From Aedes albopictus (taxonomy: Eukaryota > Arthropoda > Insecta > Diptera > Culicidae), in NCBI RefSeq assembly GCF_035046485.1, contig NC_085137.1, positions 456,067,004 through 456,131,003 of the forward strand: DNA of 64,000 bases, given 5' to 3'. Positions within the stretch are counted from its first letter, which is position 1; each line of letters begins with the position of its first letter. The notes beneath the pieces were generated by a model. The model did not search any database, was not told where the DNA came from, and was given only the letters and a program-made list of their open reading frames with translations. The translations under genes were made by a program, and so were the position numbers. This document shows positions 10,276 through 23,479 of this stretch, piece after piece.

Positions 10276-13200
10276 ATTGATGGTTTAGGGAACAAATCAA
10301 TATATTGATACCGTCTGAAGGCACCATCAATATATTATTGCAAATATTGCGGAAATCAGAAAAGTTTCGCGTTTTAATATTTTCCCTCATTTCCCTTCTA
10401 TGTTCTATCGCGGTATACGAGAGCAGACGAAGCGAAGTAGGTTTTGTACTTATCACCGTGTTTAGATCGGCATCTAAAAAACAATCGACTATTGTGTGGT
10501 GCGCCTCAGTGTGGGTGACTCGGCTCGGATTCGGTGAAAATATTGCCGAAAACTGTTGACAATAAAAATATTGTTAAGAAATACTGCTGTCGTCTGGGGC
10601 CCGCTTGAGAGGAGACAATAGGGGAAATACTGAAACGCGGAATCAGACTTTTTCTGATTTTCCTTAAGAGGAAACAAGCCATCGTTTAGCATAAACTCAA
10701 AAGCAGTTTTCTCGCTGAAATCTCAACCAATGTTAATAAAAATTTATCATTGCACTCTGGCCACCATCTGGATAACAGTGAGATAATTTTCAATTACAGT
10801 TTTGTGACTTAGAGGAAGAAAACTACTTTATAATAATTGATGATTGCTGATGACTGAATGATGGTTATTTGAGCCTTATTACATATTTCCATCAATATGT
10901 TACCTTCACACGGCATCAATAAATTGATGGGTTTCTTCAAAACATGGGCGGCGCTTCAGGATTTGAATCCTTACTTGAGTAGGGATGCAAACCATATTAC
11001 GAAAAAATAAATGAAGCACTACAAATGCTTATTGAAATAGAACATATTGTAGTACAAATCTATATATATAAAAATGAGTTTGATGTACCTTTGAGGCAAC
11101 AAAACTCACGAACGGGTGAACCGATCAGCATGACTCTTGCACGGTTCGGTTCGTATTCGTGGTGGCTGTGTTTATATGTACAAAAAGTAACGAAAATCAA
11201 CTTAAAAAGTAAGAAAATTGTTATAGTATTGATTTTCCATGAGCTGGGAAGGAAATCAACACGATCGAAATGAAACCAATCTAGAGTGCGGTGATATTTT
11301 GAACTCAACAGTTGTCAAACCACCACAAGACGGCAAGACAAAGTTTGCCGGGACAGCTAGTGCGTAATAAATTAGGACATCACAAATGGACAAAACAAAC
11401 ACAACACAAAACATATATTTTGCCCTGTTACCCTGGTGGATAACAATTTCCGATGTCAGGATGATGAGGTTTCATTAATGTTGTTGGTCCATCAGTCTAT
11501 CAGCAGGTTGCCTTTTGTTCGCAGCATTAGTTGCTTTCATATAGCTTGAGTTTTGTCTAGGAATTTCTAATCCTAAGGGGGCATCCCGATTCGGGAGTCA
11601 TCACTAGAGTTCTATGACAAGAAGTCTGTGCCAAGGAAAGGTTTACATCTCTAGTACTTAATCACGGCCCGAAATGGCCTGAATGTTGGCAATCGAAATA
11701 GGATTGCGGGCCTCTATTCTGCCAGAGCCCTATAAATGTGCATCAATACTAGGGGAATATTTACAAGTTAAAACAGCACATTTAACACAAAAATAAAACT
11801 TGTAATAACCAATATGTACAGTGTACACGTTGGCACTAGCGTTGCCAATCATCAGATTGCTATAGATAGTGGGTGAATTAAAGCATTATTGCAAGTGATG
11901 AATCACAACAGCAGGCTTGACAGAAACTCCCTCGCGAGAAAATGAGGAAGCGATTTTGGCGATTTTCTGAGGAGTGAAAATAAAACTCAGAAATCACAAC
12001 GCAAATCCTCAACAGCACCGAGCGCGAGCTTGCCGCGCAGCGAGGAGTTCGTCCAACACTCATAATTTCTTGTTGTATTTCTCACGTCCACTCACACTCA
12101 AAAGCTCGCGAGTTCCACTCCCATACAAAGAAAGACTTTCGAGGCGAAAAGCGCACTCAAAAACCCGAAAAAATCATCGACTCTTTTTTCGTTCCCCTCT
12201 TCCTCGCTCAGTTTTTATTGCCTCTCTGTTTGGGGTTCGTTCGCTCCCTCGAGACGAGGCAAAACAAAAACACCGCTCTAGAGCATGTGGCAAAACTCTT
12301 TTGATTTCGAGGAGGATTATCAAGCCTGCACAACAGTACCTATAAGTAACTCTCCAATTGCACCGGCACTGTGTTGCCATTTATGATGGCGATGAAATAT
12401 TCTTTACGCAAATTTCAGATTGCACTTGTATGTCTGTTCTCTGTGGTAATAATGAGCAATAATAATAATAAAAAAATAATTATTTTAAGTTATAATTAAC
12501 AATGGAAAGTAATGAAAAGCAATGGCGATCGTTCTTAGGCCAGGTACTGGAATCTATCCAGAGTGCAAAGTTATAATCTGGTTTTCTCCCCAGTGAGGCT
12601 ATCCAATTGACTGTGACTGTACGGGAAAGCTCGATCCATGCGTCAGATACAACACGGACAAACAGACGTAACACTTGCGAAACTTCCATCGACCACGTTT
12701 TCAACGATGATTTCAAATTGTTCATAGTTGTAGCTTTCCCAATCAGAGGCACGCGCATTGGTTTTCTTTGCGTTTGACGTTTCGCACTAGCGCCTTCTGT
12801 TGACGATATTGCAGAACTCAGTGTTTCATGAAGTGAAACATTTCCACCAGGTGATGGTAGTGTGAAGTGGGCGATGGATCACCAGATAATTAGTTATTGG
12901 TTCATACCTGATTCAATAATTACTTGGCTCGGATAAAATTTAACTTTCTGATTTACTGACTATCTTGGATACTTCCAATGGTTATTTTAACAGCAACCGA
13001 CTTTTGGCGCTAAAGCGAACTACTTCCCTACTACTTTGCTCTTCGCTTGGTTCGAGTTCCAGTAGCCTGTCCCTCTTACCTTTTCCCTATTTCCCTTTGA
13101 ATTTCCCTTTTTGACGTGGATTGTGTCATGGCAACTCTTCCCCTTTTTGGCTCATTTTGTGTTGTATTAGGTCTGTTCAGTGTAGGGTGAATGTGTATTA

Positions 13201-13380
13201 ACAAATTTTGTCCTGATTTTTTTAATAAATATCTAACAACTTATAACAAATAACAAATTAAAATTGTTAGGAAATTTTACTAAAATTCTACTAACAAATA
13301 CTAACAATTTAACAAATGTATTCTTAAGAACTAACAAACAGAATTAGCGATTCTAAACGGTAACATCCTTTAAGAATTTA
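10276..13380. other. Intergenic, no supported gene
   Basis: Contains only short incidental frames, an AT-rich (aat) run near 12450 and low-similarity repeat debris. The 123-residue frame at 11974-12345 is Ser/Arg-rich with no family resemblance, so I do not call it. Confidence 0.4.
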
Positions 13381-14950
13381 TTCATGAGTTTCTTCAAGAC
13401 ATCCTTGAGGAACTTTCCAGGATGTTTTTCAGAAACTTTTCATCTTATTCTTTCAGGAGTATTCTTCAGAGTTTCCTCTAGGAATTTTCCACAAGCTTTT
13501 ACACAAAATTTCACTTTAAGCAATTCATAAGATACCTTCAGAAAATCTTGAGTCTGCGGCTTGTCTTTAGACACAATTAAAAAGAAGAGTAAAGTCAACT
13601 GTAGATTGCTGAACCTGGAAATCTTCAAAAGTTTCTCGTAAAGATTTATACTTTCTTTGTACACACTCGATTTTTTCCTGAAATTATATGCTTTTGCAAT
13701 TGATCAATGGCATATTAGTTTTGGAATGTGCAATGATTTATAATTGTTTCTGAGATTTCTACATTTATTTTGTTTGTATTTTTTTTCTAATATTGTTTTT
13801 TTTTCAAGAAGTTTTTCGGTTGTTGCTCCTAAGTCTCGTCATTCCTTCTTAGAGATATTTTACATTTTTTTTCTTGCAATGCATTCAGAAATTTCTCATG
13901 GATTTCATTAAAAAATTGGTCTCAAGAGCCTTACAGAAATTCTCCCCATTATTGTAGGAAAAACTTCAGAAGGAATCCCACAAAGATCTCCTAGAAGAAT
14001 TCCAGGAGTAATCCTAAATGATAATCCTGAAGGAATTTCAAAAGAAACTCCTGGAGGGATCCCAAGTGGCTATCCTAACAGAATTACTGATGGAGCCCAT
14101 GGAAATACTAAACACTTGTAGGTAGAAAGCACAGAATGATTGCTTCTTGAGAATTGTGCGTCTGAAGTTCTGATGCAATGTTGAAGCGAGATTTCAAGAC
14201 GTTTGTCCTTAAGATATACCAGCAAATCTGGTAAAATTCTTGTAAAGGGTAACATGTACATATCTGTGAACTTCTGAAAAGCTTCGGACAAAACTCGTGC
14301 AAGATATCACGGAGGAACTTTTGCAGGAAGTCTTGAAAATGCGGAAGAGTTCACGATGAAGCTTCCGGAAGAATTCCTGAACTACTACTAACTACTAAGA
14401 ACTCTCGTGGGAATCACTTTGAGATATTACGAAGGAACTGTAGGAAAAATTGCTGGTGAATTTTCTGGAATATTTCTCGTAGGGACAAAAATCTTAGAAG
14501 AAGTAATCGTGCAAATTCTGGAAGAATTGCTTGAGAAAATGCTGAAAGAATTATGGAAAAATACCTGGAAGAATTCCCAGAGGTAATTTCAAATGCCAAA
14601 ATATTTCCCTCAGAAATTTTCGGAAGCATTCTTGGACAGAAATTTAAAAATAATTCGCACGGGATCTTGCGTTGAAGATGCCGGAGATACTGACAATAGA
14701 ATTCCTTAAAGAATTTCAACACGAATTTACGGAGAAACTTTTTTTAGAACTTCCAGAAACTTTTGACGATTTTCTAGAAAATCTTTTTTGGTAAAAAAAT
14801 TAGGATGATTTTCGAAGGTATTTCCGGAAGAATTCCTGGAGAAACTTCAGTGAGAATTCGCAGGGAAACTTCTAAATTGTTCCAGAAAGAACCCAGAGCT
14901 CCTAGAGGAAATCAAAGTGGAACTTCTACAGGATTTTTTTTATCTTTATT
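13380..14950. repeat. Degenerate GGAATTCC-type repeat tract
   Basis: Diverged runs of gaagaattcc, ggaatttc and similar 12-bp-periodic units. The motif is near-palindromic, so open frames appear on both strands (for example 14070-14722, minus) as by-products of the periodicity. No gene is inferred. Confidence 0.65.
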
Positions 14951-15059
14951 CACGAGATTTTTAACCCGGGGCTAGTTCATCTCGGGATCCACGCTTTACT
15001 TCCCTTCGGAAGGAATGAAGCAAACACATTTAATGAGTTTGTCGGAGTGGGTGGGATGC

Positions 15060-15545
15060 CAAGTCCACTCCACTTCTAGAGGAATTCCCAATAGAACTCC
15101 AAATGGAATTCCCAGTTTAACTCCTATTGGAATTCCCAGTGGAACTCATAGAGAAAGTAGCGGTGAAACTCTAGATAAATTTATAACGAATTTCGTAGAA
15201 GAATTCCCAGAAGGAGTTCTAGTGGAATTCCTGGTGGAACTAGGAGGAATCAGTGGTCGGATTCTTCCAAGAAATTTCGAGTAGAAATCCTAGATTGATT
15301 CTCGGTTCAACTCCCAGAAGAAAATCCTGGTGGAATCCACAGAGGGATTCCCGGTGGAACTTCGTGAGGATTTTCTAGTGAAAGTTCTAGAAGAATTCAT
15401 TGTGGACCTCTTAAAGGAGTTTCCTACAAACTTCTGGATGAGTTCCCAGGAAACCCTCTGAAAGAAACCCTAGAAGATTTCACAATAGTATTGTGTATAA
15501 AACTTCCAATGAAACTCCTGTAGATCCTGGAAGAATTTTGTTTCT
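15060..15545. repeat. GGAATTCC-type repeat tract
   Basis: Repeated 'aattcccannngga(a)ct' units (for example at 15085-15150) with the same 12-bp rhythm as tracts elsewhere in the window. Confidence 0.65.
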
Positions 15546-15698
15546 TCTTAATTTGTTCCACACATTTATTGTTCTCGAATTACGAGAACACTTTTATATC
15601 CCGGAATTGCTAGTTTTCTTCGGAATCACTAGATTTTTTCCGTAATTTCAGGAACCTCCGATATCTTCGGAAATCCGATTTTTTTTTCAGAGAACAAA

Positions 15699-16246
<548 letters not shown>

Positions 16247-16950
16247 ACCCTTATGCATTCGGAAACTACTGTACCTATCGGTGTGAAATTTTGTATGTGG
16301 GTATTTTTGGGGCCTGGGAAGGTTCTTAGCTTGGTGTGAGACCTCTCCGGTCTCTGCAACGGGGGGCTCCCGTACAGATAACTTTGCGGGGAACGTCCCT
16401 AAGGAGCTGTATGTCAAAAAACACAGTAGGCAGGCAGTACGATGTTTTCCGCGACAACTAGTTTGAATGTAAAACAAACACAGATGAAACCGAGTGAAAG
16501 AATTATGGCGTTCCGATTTTTTTAGAACTGTCATATCTAAATATAGCATAACATGTGAAAAGAGCCTAAGAGCTTTTTCTAAACAAACATGTTTCGTTCT
16601 CTGTAGGGCCCAATTGCATCCACCCACGACCATCAGCTACCTTTAACAGATAGTCTGAAGTTTGCTCTTACTGATAAGGGTGTTGATGTGCGTGGACCAA
16701 AACATGAAACAATCTACTAATCTAAAAAAATGAGTCTTCCTAAGCTAAAATGATGGAAAAGAAGCAATTCGAAGAAGCAGAAATAAATCAGGTCCTTACT
16801 TATCATCTAGAAACGAGTGACTTCATTTCGAACTAATGGAATAGATTCTTTTCTCAGCTAAATTGAAGAAGTAGCAAACCAGTTCAATCCATTCACTTAC
16901 CCTCGGTTGCGACCCAAAGCAGAGCACTTCTCGGTCCAGTACATATGTAT
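16247..16950. other. Flank of the microsatellite, no gene
   Basis: The sequence just after the array (16247-16400, containing 'gtgtgagacctctccggtct') reads like the unique part of a dispersed repeat that carries the microsatellite, but no family can be named. The rest is featureless. Confidence 0.35.
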
Positions 16951-17652
16951 TAGAGTGGGTCAACGTTGTATGGAGAAATTTTAAATTTGATCGTATCAAT
17001 CCGGAACAAAGCTTTTTCAATCTATATTAGCTTTCAAAACAACTGTGCAAAATTTGGGAGTGATTGGTTGCTTCCCCGTATTCCGCATTGCGATTGAAAT
17101 TTGTATGGAAGTTAGTATGGGAAAACGTACTATTTCGCATTTTACCCATAACTTGAATTCTTTTGTCCAATACTATGTAACTAATGACGTAAAAGTATAG
17201 CCTAGGATATGCCGAAAAACTTTGCCGAAGACCGCAAAGTTATCCGATGCTAGTGAAAAAAGTTATTCGCCTGGTAAATTGGGCCAAAAATTGAGATTTT
17301 ATTATTGATGTTATTCCTTTACATGTTAAATGTTAAGCACCACCGGGCAATCTGTACGTTATAACTTTTTTCACAAGTGTCGGATCACTTTACGGTCTTC
17401 GACAAAGTTGTTCGGCATATTCTAGGCTATACTTTAACGTCATTAGTTAGATCGGTTTAGACGAAAAATTTCAATTTATGAGAAAAATGCAAAAAAGCAC
17501 GTTTTCCCATACTAAATTCCATACAAATTTCAATCGCAATGCGGAATACGGGGAAGCAACCAATCACTCCCAAATTTTGCACAGTTGTTTTGGACGCTAA
17601 AAGGAATCGAAAACGCTTTGTTCCGAAAAATCGACTTTGTTGACCCAGTCTA
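16951..17652. mobile_element. Long-hairpin MITE with TA target sites
   Basis: Left end tagagtgggtcaac and right end gttgacccagtcta are inverted copies, and both start with TA. The interior is an extended inverted repeat: 'gtgcaaaatttgggagtgat' near 17043 is mirrored near 17563, with a centre near 17300. The internal 'gccgaaaaactttgccgaag' stretch links it to 536-1301. A Tc1/mariner-type origin is likely from the TA sites. Confidence 0.8.
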
Positions 17653-18240
17653 ATATGTATGTATGGTTGAGTTGAGCTAAGAATCAATCATTTTAATTGA
17701 ACAAGTTATGAAATGTGGTGGCTTCCTCCGCTCTTTTGATGCCGCCCAAAAGAGAAGTCGTGCGCGCGATGCGATGGCAGCTTGCAATGCCTAGCAGACG
17801 ATACAAATGCCTTGTTCCATCGCCGAGGAGAAGATGTGAATGATTTGTTTCTGCCGAGTGGGCTGGAAATTCCGTCGGCAAGTAAGGCAAATATATCAAC
17901 CTAATGTGATGCTATTTTTAACAAGCTGTTGTAGTACGGCTTAAGAAACTGGTGGCGAAGTAGCCCGAGTCTGCTTCTCGTGCCATCGAAAAGTGTCATA
18001 GATGTTCTCAGTAAAAAGGGGTGCTCTGCATTTCGATAATCTCTAACTGTTACCAAGGTCCTTTTGAGAATAAAAGTTATCGCTTGGGAACTGGGTAGCA
18101 TGATTCGAAATGTTAAGTTGAAATTTTACAGAATCGAGCATTGGAGTTAACTTTACCGGTGCTCACCGAATAAAAGCAATGACGCCACCGTAAATGGGCT
18201 TTAACATTGTTACAGCAGTGGAGTTATGTCACAACAAAAT
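17653..18240. other. Intergenic, nothing recognised
   Basis: Only short frames on the minus strand (17693-18101), without recognisable domains. Confidence 0.4.
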
Positions 18241-19230
18241 GGAAATTTTTAGCAATTTTTTGGGAAAATCAAAAGTTGCTCCAGAAGTTTCCTTAAGGAT
18301 TTTTTTTACAAATATTCCACAGACGCCTTTAAAAATTCCCAAACAGATTCCTTCATAAATTCTTCCAGATTTTTTTGTAGAAATTTCCCTGGATATTCCT
18401 TAAATAATCCTTATAATATTCCATCATAAATTAGTCCAAAGATTGATTCAAACTCCACAAAGATCTTTCATGGATTTCTTCCAAAATTAATTCATAGATT
18501 CCTTCAGAAATTGCTCCATGAATTCGGTATTAAAATCTACCAAACGCTTCATTCAGAAACTCTCCAAGCGATTTTTTTAAGAAATTCATCCAGGAATTCT
18601 TTGAATAATTTCAAACATTCCCTCTTGAATTTCTCCAGAAATTTCTCTAAGAATACTTTTGGGATTTTTATGGGTTCCTTTCCACCAAGAAATACTTTGG
18701 ATGTTCATCTAGGGTTTTTTTTATGAACGTAAATTTCTCCTGGAAATTTCCTTCAGAATTTCCTATAGGGATTCCTTGAGAAATTATTTCGAACATTCTT
18801 TCATTAATTCATCCACTGGATTCTGTAGAAAAAAATTTCAGATAGGAATTTTTCCAGAAATTCCTACAGGAGTTCAAACGGAAATTCCTTTAAGACTTTC
18901 TCCACATTTTCCCAGGAATTTATCCGGCATTTCCTCAGAGGATAACTCCAATGATTTCACCAAAGATGTTTTAAGAAATTTGTTCAAAAATATTTCCTAT
19001 GAATTTCCACGGAAATTCCTTCTGAATTATTTCAAGATTTTTTCTAGGGATCTTTACTTTTGCTTATCTATACGTTTGTTCAGATTATCGGGAAATTTTC
19101 AGAAATTCGTCCACTGATTTTTCCAGGAATAGAAAATCATCAAGAATTTAATTAAAGGTTTTCTCCGTGATGTTTCTAAAAAGTTTTTTTAGAAATTCCA
19201 CCAAAGATTTCCTGGGAAGTTTTTACATGT
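18241..19230. repeat. Degenerate GGAATTCC-type repeat tract
   Basis: Runs of ttccttnagaaattc and related units. The apparent frames at 18511-19117 come from this periodicity. Confidence 0.6.
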
Positions 19231-19469
19231 ATTGAGCATTGCAAGGATTTCGCGATGATCGTGCAAATGTTCAATCAGTGAAAGAACAATGTTCACACAT
19301 TCAAAAACAAAGGAAACAGCGCGTAAACAAACCGATTATTCGGAACACCACCCCAAAATGCGCACCCGCTGTAGCGGCGACTGCAACCAATGTATGCTGA
19401 AACCGGTGTGAACATTTTGTGGTGGTACAATTATGTTTGCCTGTGCGTCGGATTAGGCGCAAGATCGTC

Positions 19470-20150
19470 AATACTTGAAGAATTTCTTTCGGATACATTT
19501 AAATATTTCTCCAGAAATTCGTTCAAAAGTATAATACCTAAAATTTCAACAAGGATTCTACTAAAGTTTCTCCAAAAATTTCATCAGGGTTCCTATAGAA
19601 AATTCTGGCTGCGATTCTTTCTGAAAATTTTTGAAGATATATTTTTAAAACTAGTAGTTAGTATATTTTTAAAACCAGAGACTTCTTCAGAAATTTGGGG
19701 TTTCCATCAGAAACCTCATCAAGGGATTTCTTCAAAAGTTGTTCCATGGAGTTTCTCAAAAAAAATTCTAAAAATGTCTTTACAAATTCTAAACGGATTT
19801 CTTCGTAAATTCGGAAACATCAGAGTTTCTCCAAGAATTATTGGAGAAATTCCTTCAGTAGATCCTGCAGAAAACTCTTCAAGGATTTGTTTTTAGAAAT
19901 TGTCCCTGATGACACCAGCAACATCTCCAGTGATGTCTTTAGATATTCCTGCGTAATTTGTTCAGAGGAATTTCTGAAAGAATCTTTGAATTTTTGTGGA
20001 AAAAAATCTCCTGCAATTGCATTTTTTGAAAGAATTCTTTGAGAAATTTCTGGAAATGTTTATAAAAGAATTTCCCGAAACATTTCTAGAAGATTTTTTA
20101 GCAGAAATCCTTAAAAAACTCATGTGTAAATTCAGACATTATTTCTGAAG
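19470..20150. repeat. Degenerate GGAATTCC-type repeat tract
   Basis: Same repeat family. A 168-residue frame at 19390-19896 is rich in Phe, Ser and Lys, as expected from the repeat, and is not called as a gene. Confidence 0.6.
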
Positions 20151-20165
20151 GAGTTCTTTCAGAAC

Positions 20166-20445
20166 TCTCTCTCTCTCTCTTGTTGGCGTAACGTCCTCAT
20201 TGGGACAAAGCCTGCTTCTCAGCTTAGTGTTCTATGAGCACTTCCACAGTTATTAACTGAGAGCTTCCTCTGCCAATGACCATTTTGCATGCGTATGTCG
20301 TGTGGCAGGCACGAAGATACTCTATGCCCAAGGAAGTCAAGGAAATTTCCCTTACGAAAAGATCCTGGACCGACCGGGAATCGAACCCGTCACCCTCAGC
20401 ATGGTCATGCTGAATACCCGTGCGTTTACCGCCTCGGCTATATGG
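20166..20445 (-). mobile_element. tRNA-derived SINE, full length
   Basis: Flanked by a perfect 13-bp duplication, gttctttcagaac (20153-20165 and 20446-20458). Read on the minus strand, it begins with a tRNA-like head containing an A-box (gccgaggcggtaaacgc) and a B-box (ggttcgattcc, read inverted near 20380). A body of about 200 bp follows, with a (ga)n tail at the 20166 end. A truncated copy lies at 39917-40120 and a diverged one near 25440-25680. It is transcribed by RNA polymerase III and depends on a LINE for movement. Confidence 0.9.
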
Positions 20446-20924
20446 GTTCTTTCAGAACATTTTGAATATATTTATGAACGAATACGAGCATGTACTATTG
20501 TACTCATGTATCACCTCTTGAAGGAATTTCTTGCGATATCTCAAGATCAATTTTATTTGGAACAATGCTGTCTTCGGCAAAGTTGTTCAGTCTGTCAAGA
20601 ACAATCTGATGATTCACCAAATAGTTTGTGATTTCGTCGCTAGTTGACGCTAGTCGTCAAGTAAAGTTTGAAACTTCTCTATCTGGGGACCCAGAGCAGA
20701 TAGAAAAGTGTCGTATTCGGCAAAGTTCTTCAGGAAATCAAGAACAATCTGATAATTAAACATGTAGTTGGTGATTTAGCCACTAGGTGGCCTTAGTTGT
20801 CAAATAAATTTTCAAACGTCTCTATCTCGCGATCCAGAGTAGATAGAAGAGTGTAGTCTTCGGCAAAGTTCTTTCGGGAGTCAAGAGCTATCTGATGATT
20901 GAGCAATTTATTTGTAACTGGGGA

Positions 20925-21552
20925 AGTTTTTCGGCTTCGCAGTCATCAAACGCAATCAAACGACTAAATATCGTTCTTCATCCGACGTTTCGGTGTTTAT
21001 TACACCTTCTTCAGGGAATTCTACAATTAAAACGAGACATCATGAGCCAATTATAATAAGCTAAATAACATTAGACCTCACAGAACTCGCAATCTTTCTC
21101 GTTCTGTGGGCTCGGTTTTAGCATGATCCGTCTAAAATTTCCAAAAAAGTGTTAGCAAAAATCCTACTAATATTATAAAATTACTTTTACACTTTTTTAC
21201 ACATTATCCACCACTTGACATACTCTCTGAACAACAAAAAAACGTTTTTTAAAAAAAATTGAATTCGGAAACAACTTCACTATCCAACCAACGGTCATTT
21301 TGTCCATGTAACGATGGTGGATATTGTTTGGACCAATTGTGGGAAATAAGTAGGGGAAACTGGTGTGGATCTAATGTGTAAATCTAGCTATTCGTGTGTG
21401 GTGGTGTTTCTTGAGTTGGACTGTTGATTTTTGAGTGTGTGTAGGATTCCAACATACATTGAACTTAAGCTGTCGATGTCAGATTTCTTGTTTACTGTAT
21501 GAGGAGTGTTTATGATGCTACATACTTCTAGGATTGGTAGGGCTGACTGTCA
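20925..21552 (-). mobile_element. Penelope-like (?) insertion 1 in the 141-bp array
   Basis: It interrupts a repeat unit, with caatttatttgt before and caattaatttgt after (11 of 12 bases shared), a probable target duplication. It has no coding capacity. Near one end, on the minus strand, is CTGAAGAAGG..CCGAAACGTCGG. This arrangement resembles the hammerhead-containing terminal repeats described for Penelope-like retroelements. The family name is inferred from that motif alone. Confidence 0.45.
20978..21016 (-). ncRNA. Hammerhead-like motif, copy 1
   Basis: The minus strand reads ctgaaga, a, ggtgt-aataa-acacc, gaaa, cgtcgg. This fits the core CUGANGA - stem II - GAAA of a hammerhead ribozyme except for one extra A before stem II. 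Stem II is five Watson-Crick pairs with a 5-base loop. Stem I, stem III and a cleavage site were not established, so activity is unproven. Confidence 0.35.
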
Positions 21553-21752
21553 ATTAATTTGTTATTTCGCCGCTAGGTGCTAATTGCCATGTAAAGTTTT
21601 AAAATTCTATATCTTGGGATCCACAGCACATGGAATAGTACTGTCTTCGGCAAAGTTCTTCAAAAAGTACAGAACAACCTGGTGATTCAACAACTAGTTG
21701 GTATAGTTCGCCACTCCATGGCGCTAGTTGGCGAATGGAATTTTGAACATCT

Positions 21753-22124
21753 AGGTTTGTGTGTAACGACTGTTTGTAGTAATTTACAATTTCGGATTTC
21801 GGCTTATGCAGTCTTTGGTTTTAGTGTTGATTGTTTCTTATCTTCGCCGACGTTTAGGTCCTCGGATCGGACCTTCTTCAGGGCTCGATAAAAATCAACT
21901 GGTCAATTTATAAAAAACTTTTGATTTTTGGGACGTCAGGTCTGAAAGGGTTACAGCTCTTATGGTGGCGCATATCATATATGGTTGTTGGATTAGATTG
22001 TGGTCAAGTGGTTTTATATGCCAGTGTTTGATCGGACTAAAGTCGAACTAAAATACGGTTTGGTCACTGGATTTAGCAAGAGATCTTGGGGGTTGGCTGA
22101 ACGCTATCACAACTAGTGATTGTA
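21753..22124 (-). mobile_element. Penelope-like (?) insertion 2 in the 141-bp array
   Basis: 372 bp bounded by a perfect 14-bp duplication, aattttgaacatct (21739-21752 and 22125-22138), within one unit of the tandem array. One end shares the motif block of insertion 1, including a downstream 'agccgaaa' stretch. The remainder differs. It is non-coding. Confidence 0.55.
21846..21884 (-). ncRNA. Hammerhead-like motif, copy 2
   Basis: The minus strand reads ctgaaga, a, ggtcc-gatccga-ggacc, taaa, cgtcgg. Stem II differs from copy 1 in sequence but still pairs fully. The first G of the GAAA core is T here, which would be expected to disable a hammerhead. Confidence 0.35.
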
Positions 22125-22349
22125 AATTTTGAACATCTCTATCTCGGGATTCAGATCCGATAGAAGAGTGTCTAATCAATTTTAATCTGTTCTCGCTCGG
22201 GATCCAGACCAGGGTTTACAATCGTCGTTCTCTTAACCGCCGCGCAAAGAAAAAAATCTTAAAATAAAAAATAAAGCACTCGACACTGTCGAGTCGACAG
22301 AACAACATTGACGACCAGCGTTTTTATCGCCGGCAAAGGGTTTCACGCC

Positions 22350-22526
22350 CAAGTAACACACTTGTCACAGAAGAGTCACTGCGGCGTAGGTTTTTGTTGC
22401 GCAGAAGTCACCACGACTTGCTTCTAGCAAGTAAGTGTTTATTTGTTAGAAGAAAGTCATAGTGACAATTCTGCGCAACAAAAACCTGCGCCACCGTGAC
22501 TCTTCTGTGACAAGTGTGTTACTTGC
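22350..22526. mobile_element. MITE with ~80-bp inverted arms
   Basis: caagtaacacacttgtcaca at 22350 is mirrored at about 22507-22526. Both arms contain the 'ggtttttgttgcgcagaa' stretch. A partial relative starts near 22692 (ccaagtaacac). Confidence 0.75.
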
Positions 22527-23234
22527 GTGACGAACCTCAATGATAAATAATCGACCTCCAACGTTTTTGTCGTTCTCTTTGTTCCTTGTAAACGAGTGAC
22601 GATCGCCCAAGCAAATGCTACCAGGTAGTAGCATTTATTGGCGTTTCAGCGCGTATGATGATGAGGCACAGTAATAGTTCTGTTAGTAAGAGTAATCCCA
22701 AGTAACACCGTTGCTACATAAGAGAGATCCAAAGCAGATATAAGAGTGTTGTTTTCGGCAAAGTTCCTCAGAAAAGCAAGAGCAATCTGGTGATTCAATA
22801 ATTAGTTGCTGATTTCACTACTAGGTAGCGCTAGTTAGAAAGTAAAATTTTAAACTTCGCTAGCTCGAGATCGAGAGCAAATAGAAGAGTCTCGTTTTTT
22901 GGCAAAGTTCTTCAAAAAGTCAAGAGCAATCTGGTGAGTCAACAATTGGGGATTCCATCGCTAGGTGGCGCTAGTTAACAAGTTTAGTTGTAAACTTCTC
23001 TATCTCTATGTCCCGGAAACGTTCTTCAGGAGGTCAAGAGTAATCTAATAATTTAGCAATAAGCTTCTGATTTCGCGGTGAAGTTCATCAGGGGGTCAAG
23101 ATTAAATAGATGTTGAGCTAAATTTTTCGTTGTGAACTTTCAAAGTAGGTGTTATCTGTGGAAAATTTCTGTTTTACACTGAAGTTTTCCGGAAATTCAA
23201 GTGATCCTATTTTTTCTAGATTTTGTTAAATGTA

Positions 23235-23273
23235 AAAGATGAACCAGCCTTGGGCTGATAACCTCTATAATAA

Positions 23274-23307
<34 letters not shown>
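23235..23307 (+). repeat. LINE-like 3' tail with (TAA)n
   Basis: gatgaaccagccttgggctg followed by an (ataata)n run of about 40 bp resembles the end of a non-LTR retrotransposon with a TAA-repeat tail. No coding part is joined to it, so it would be a severely 5'-truncated copy. Confidence 0.4.
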
Positions 23308-23308
<1 letters not shown>

Positions 23309-23479
23309 ATTTGTTAAATGTGAACCCTATTTGTGAAAAAAAAAACTTATAAAATTCTGAGAGCATTCGTACCAATTTATACGATTATAAATTTAAAAAA
23401 ATCCCCTAAAGTAGGTAAAGAAATGAAAAATTTGATGGTAGTTGCTAAGGTAGGGAAGTGGAACCATCTCGGTAGGGGT

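Larger units (their letters stand above)
20550..22950. repeat. ~141-bp tandem array, interrupted
   Basis: Units contain 'cttcggcaaagttcttcag', then 'ccactaggtggcgctagt', then 'tctctatctcgggatcc'. Starts are near 20573, 20713, 20856, 21647, 22757 and 22900. Two insertions with target duplications (20925-21552 and 21753-22124) and a MITE (22350-22526) break it up. Loose copies lie at 28140-28600, 30905-31100 (inverted) and 49130-49450. Confidence 0.75.

Noticed and set aside
11974..12345. 123-residue Ser/Arg-rich frame
   Set aside because: No domain, no splice or start context, and an overlapping antisense frame; compositional chance is the simpler explanation.
20360..20445. tRNA-like sequence with A and B boxes
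   Set aside because: It is the head of a SINE with target duplications, not a free tRNA gene; the same holds at 41414-41500.
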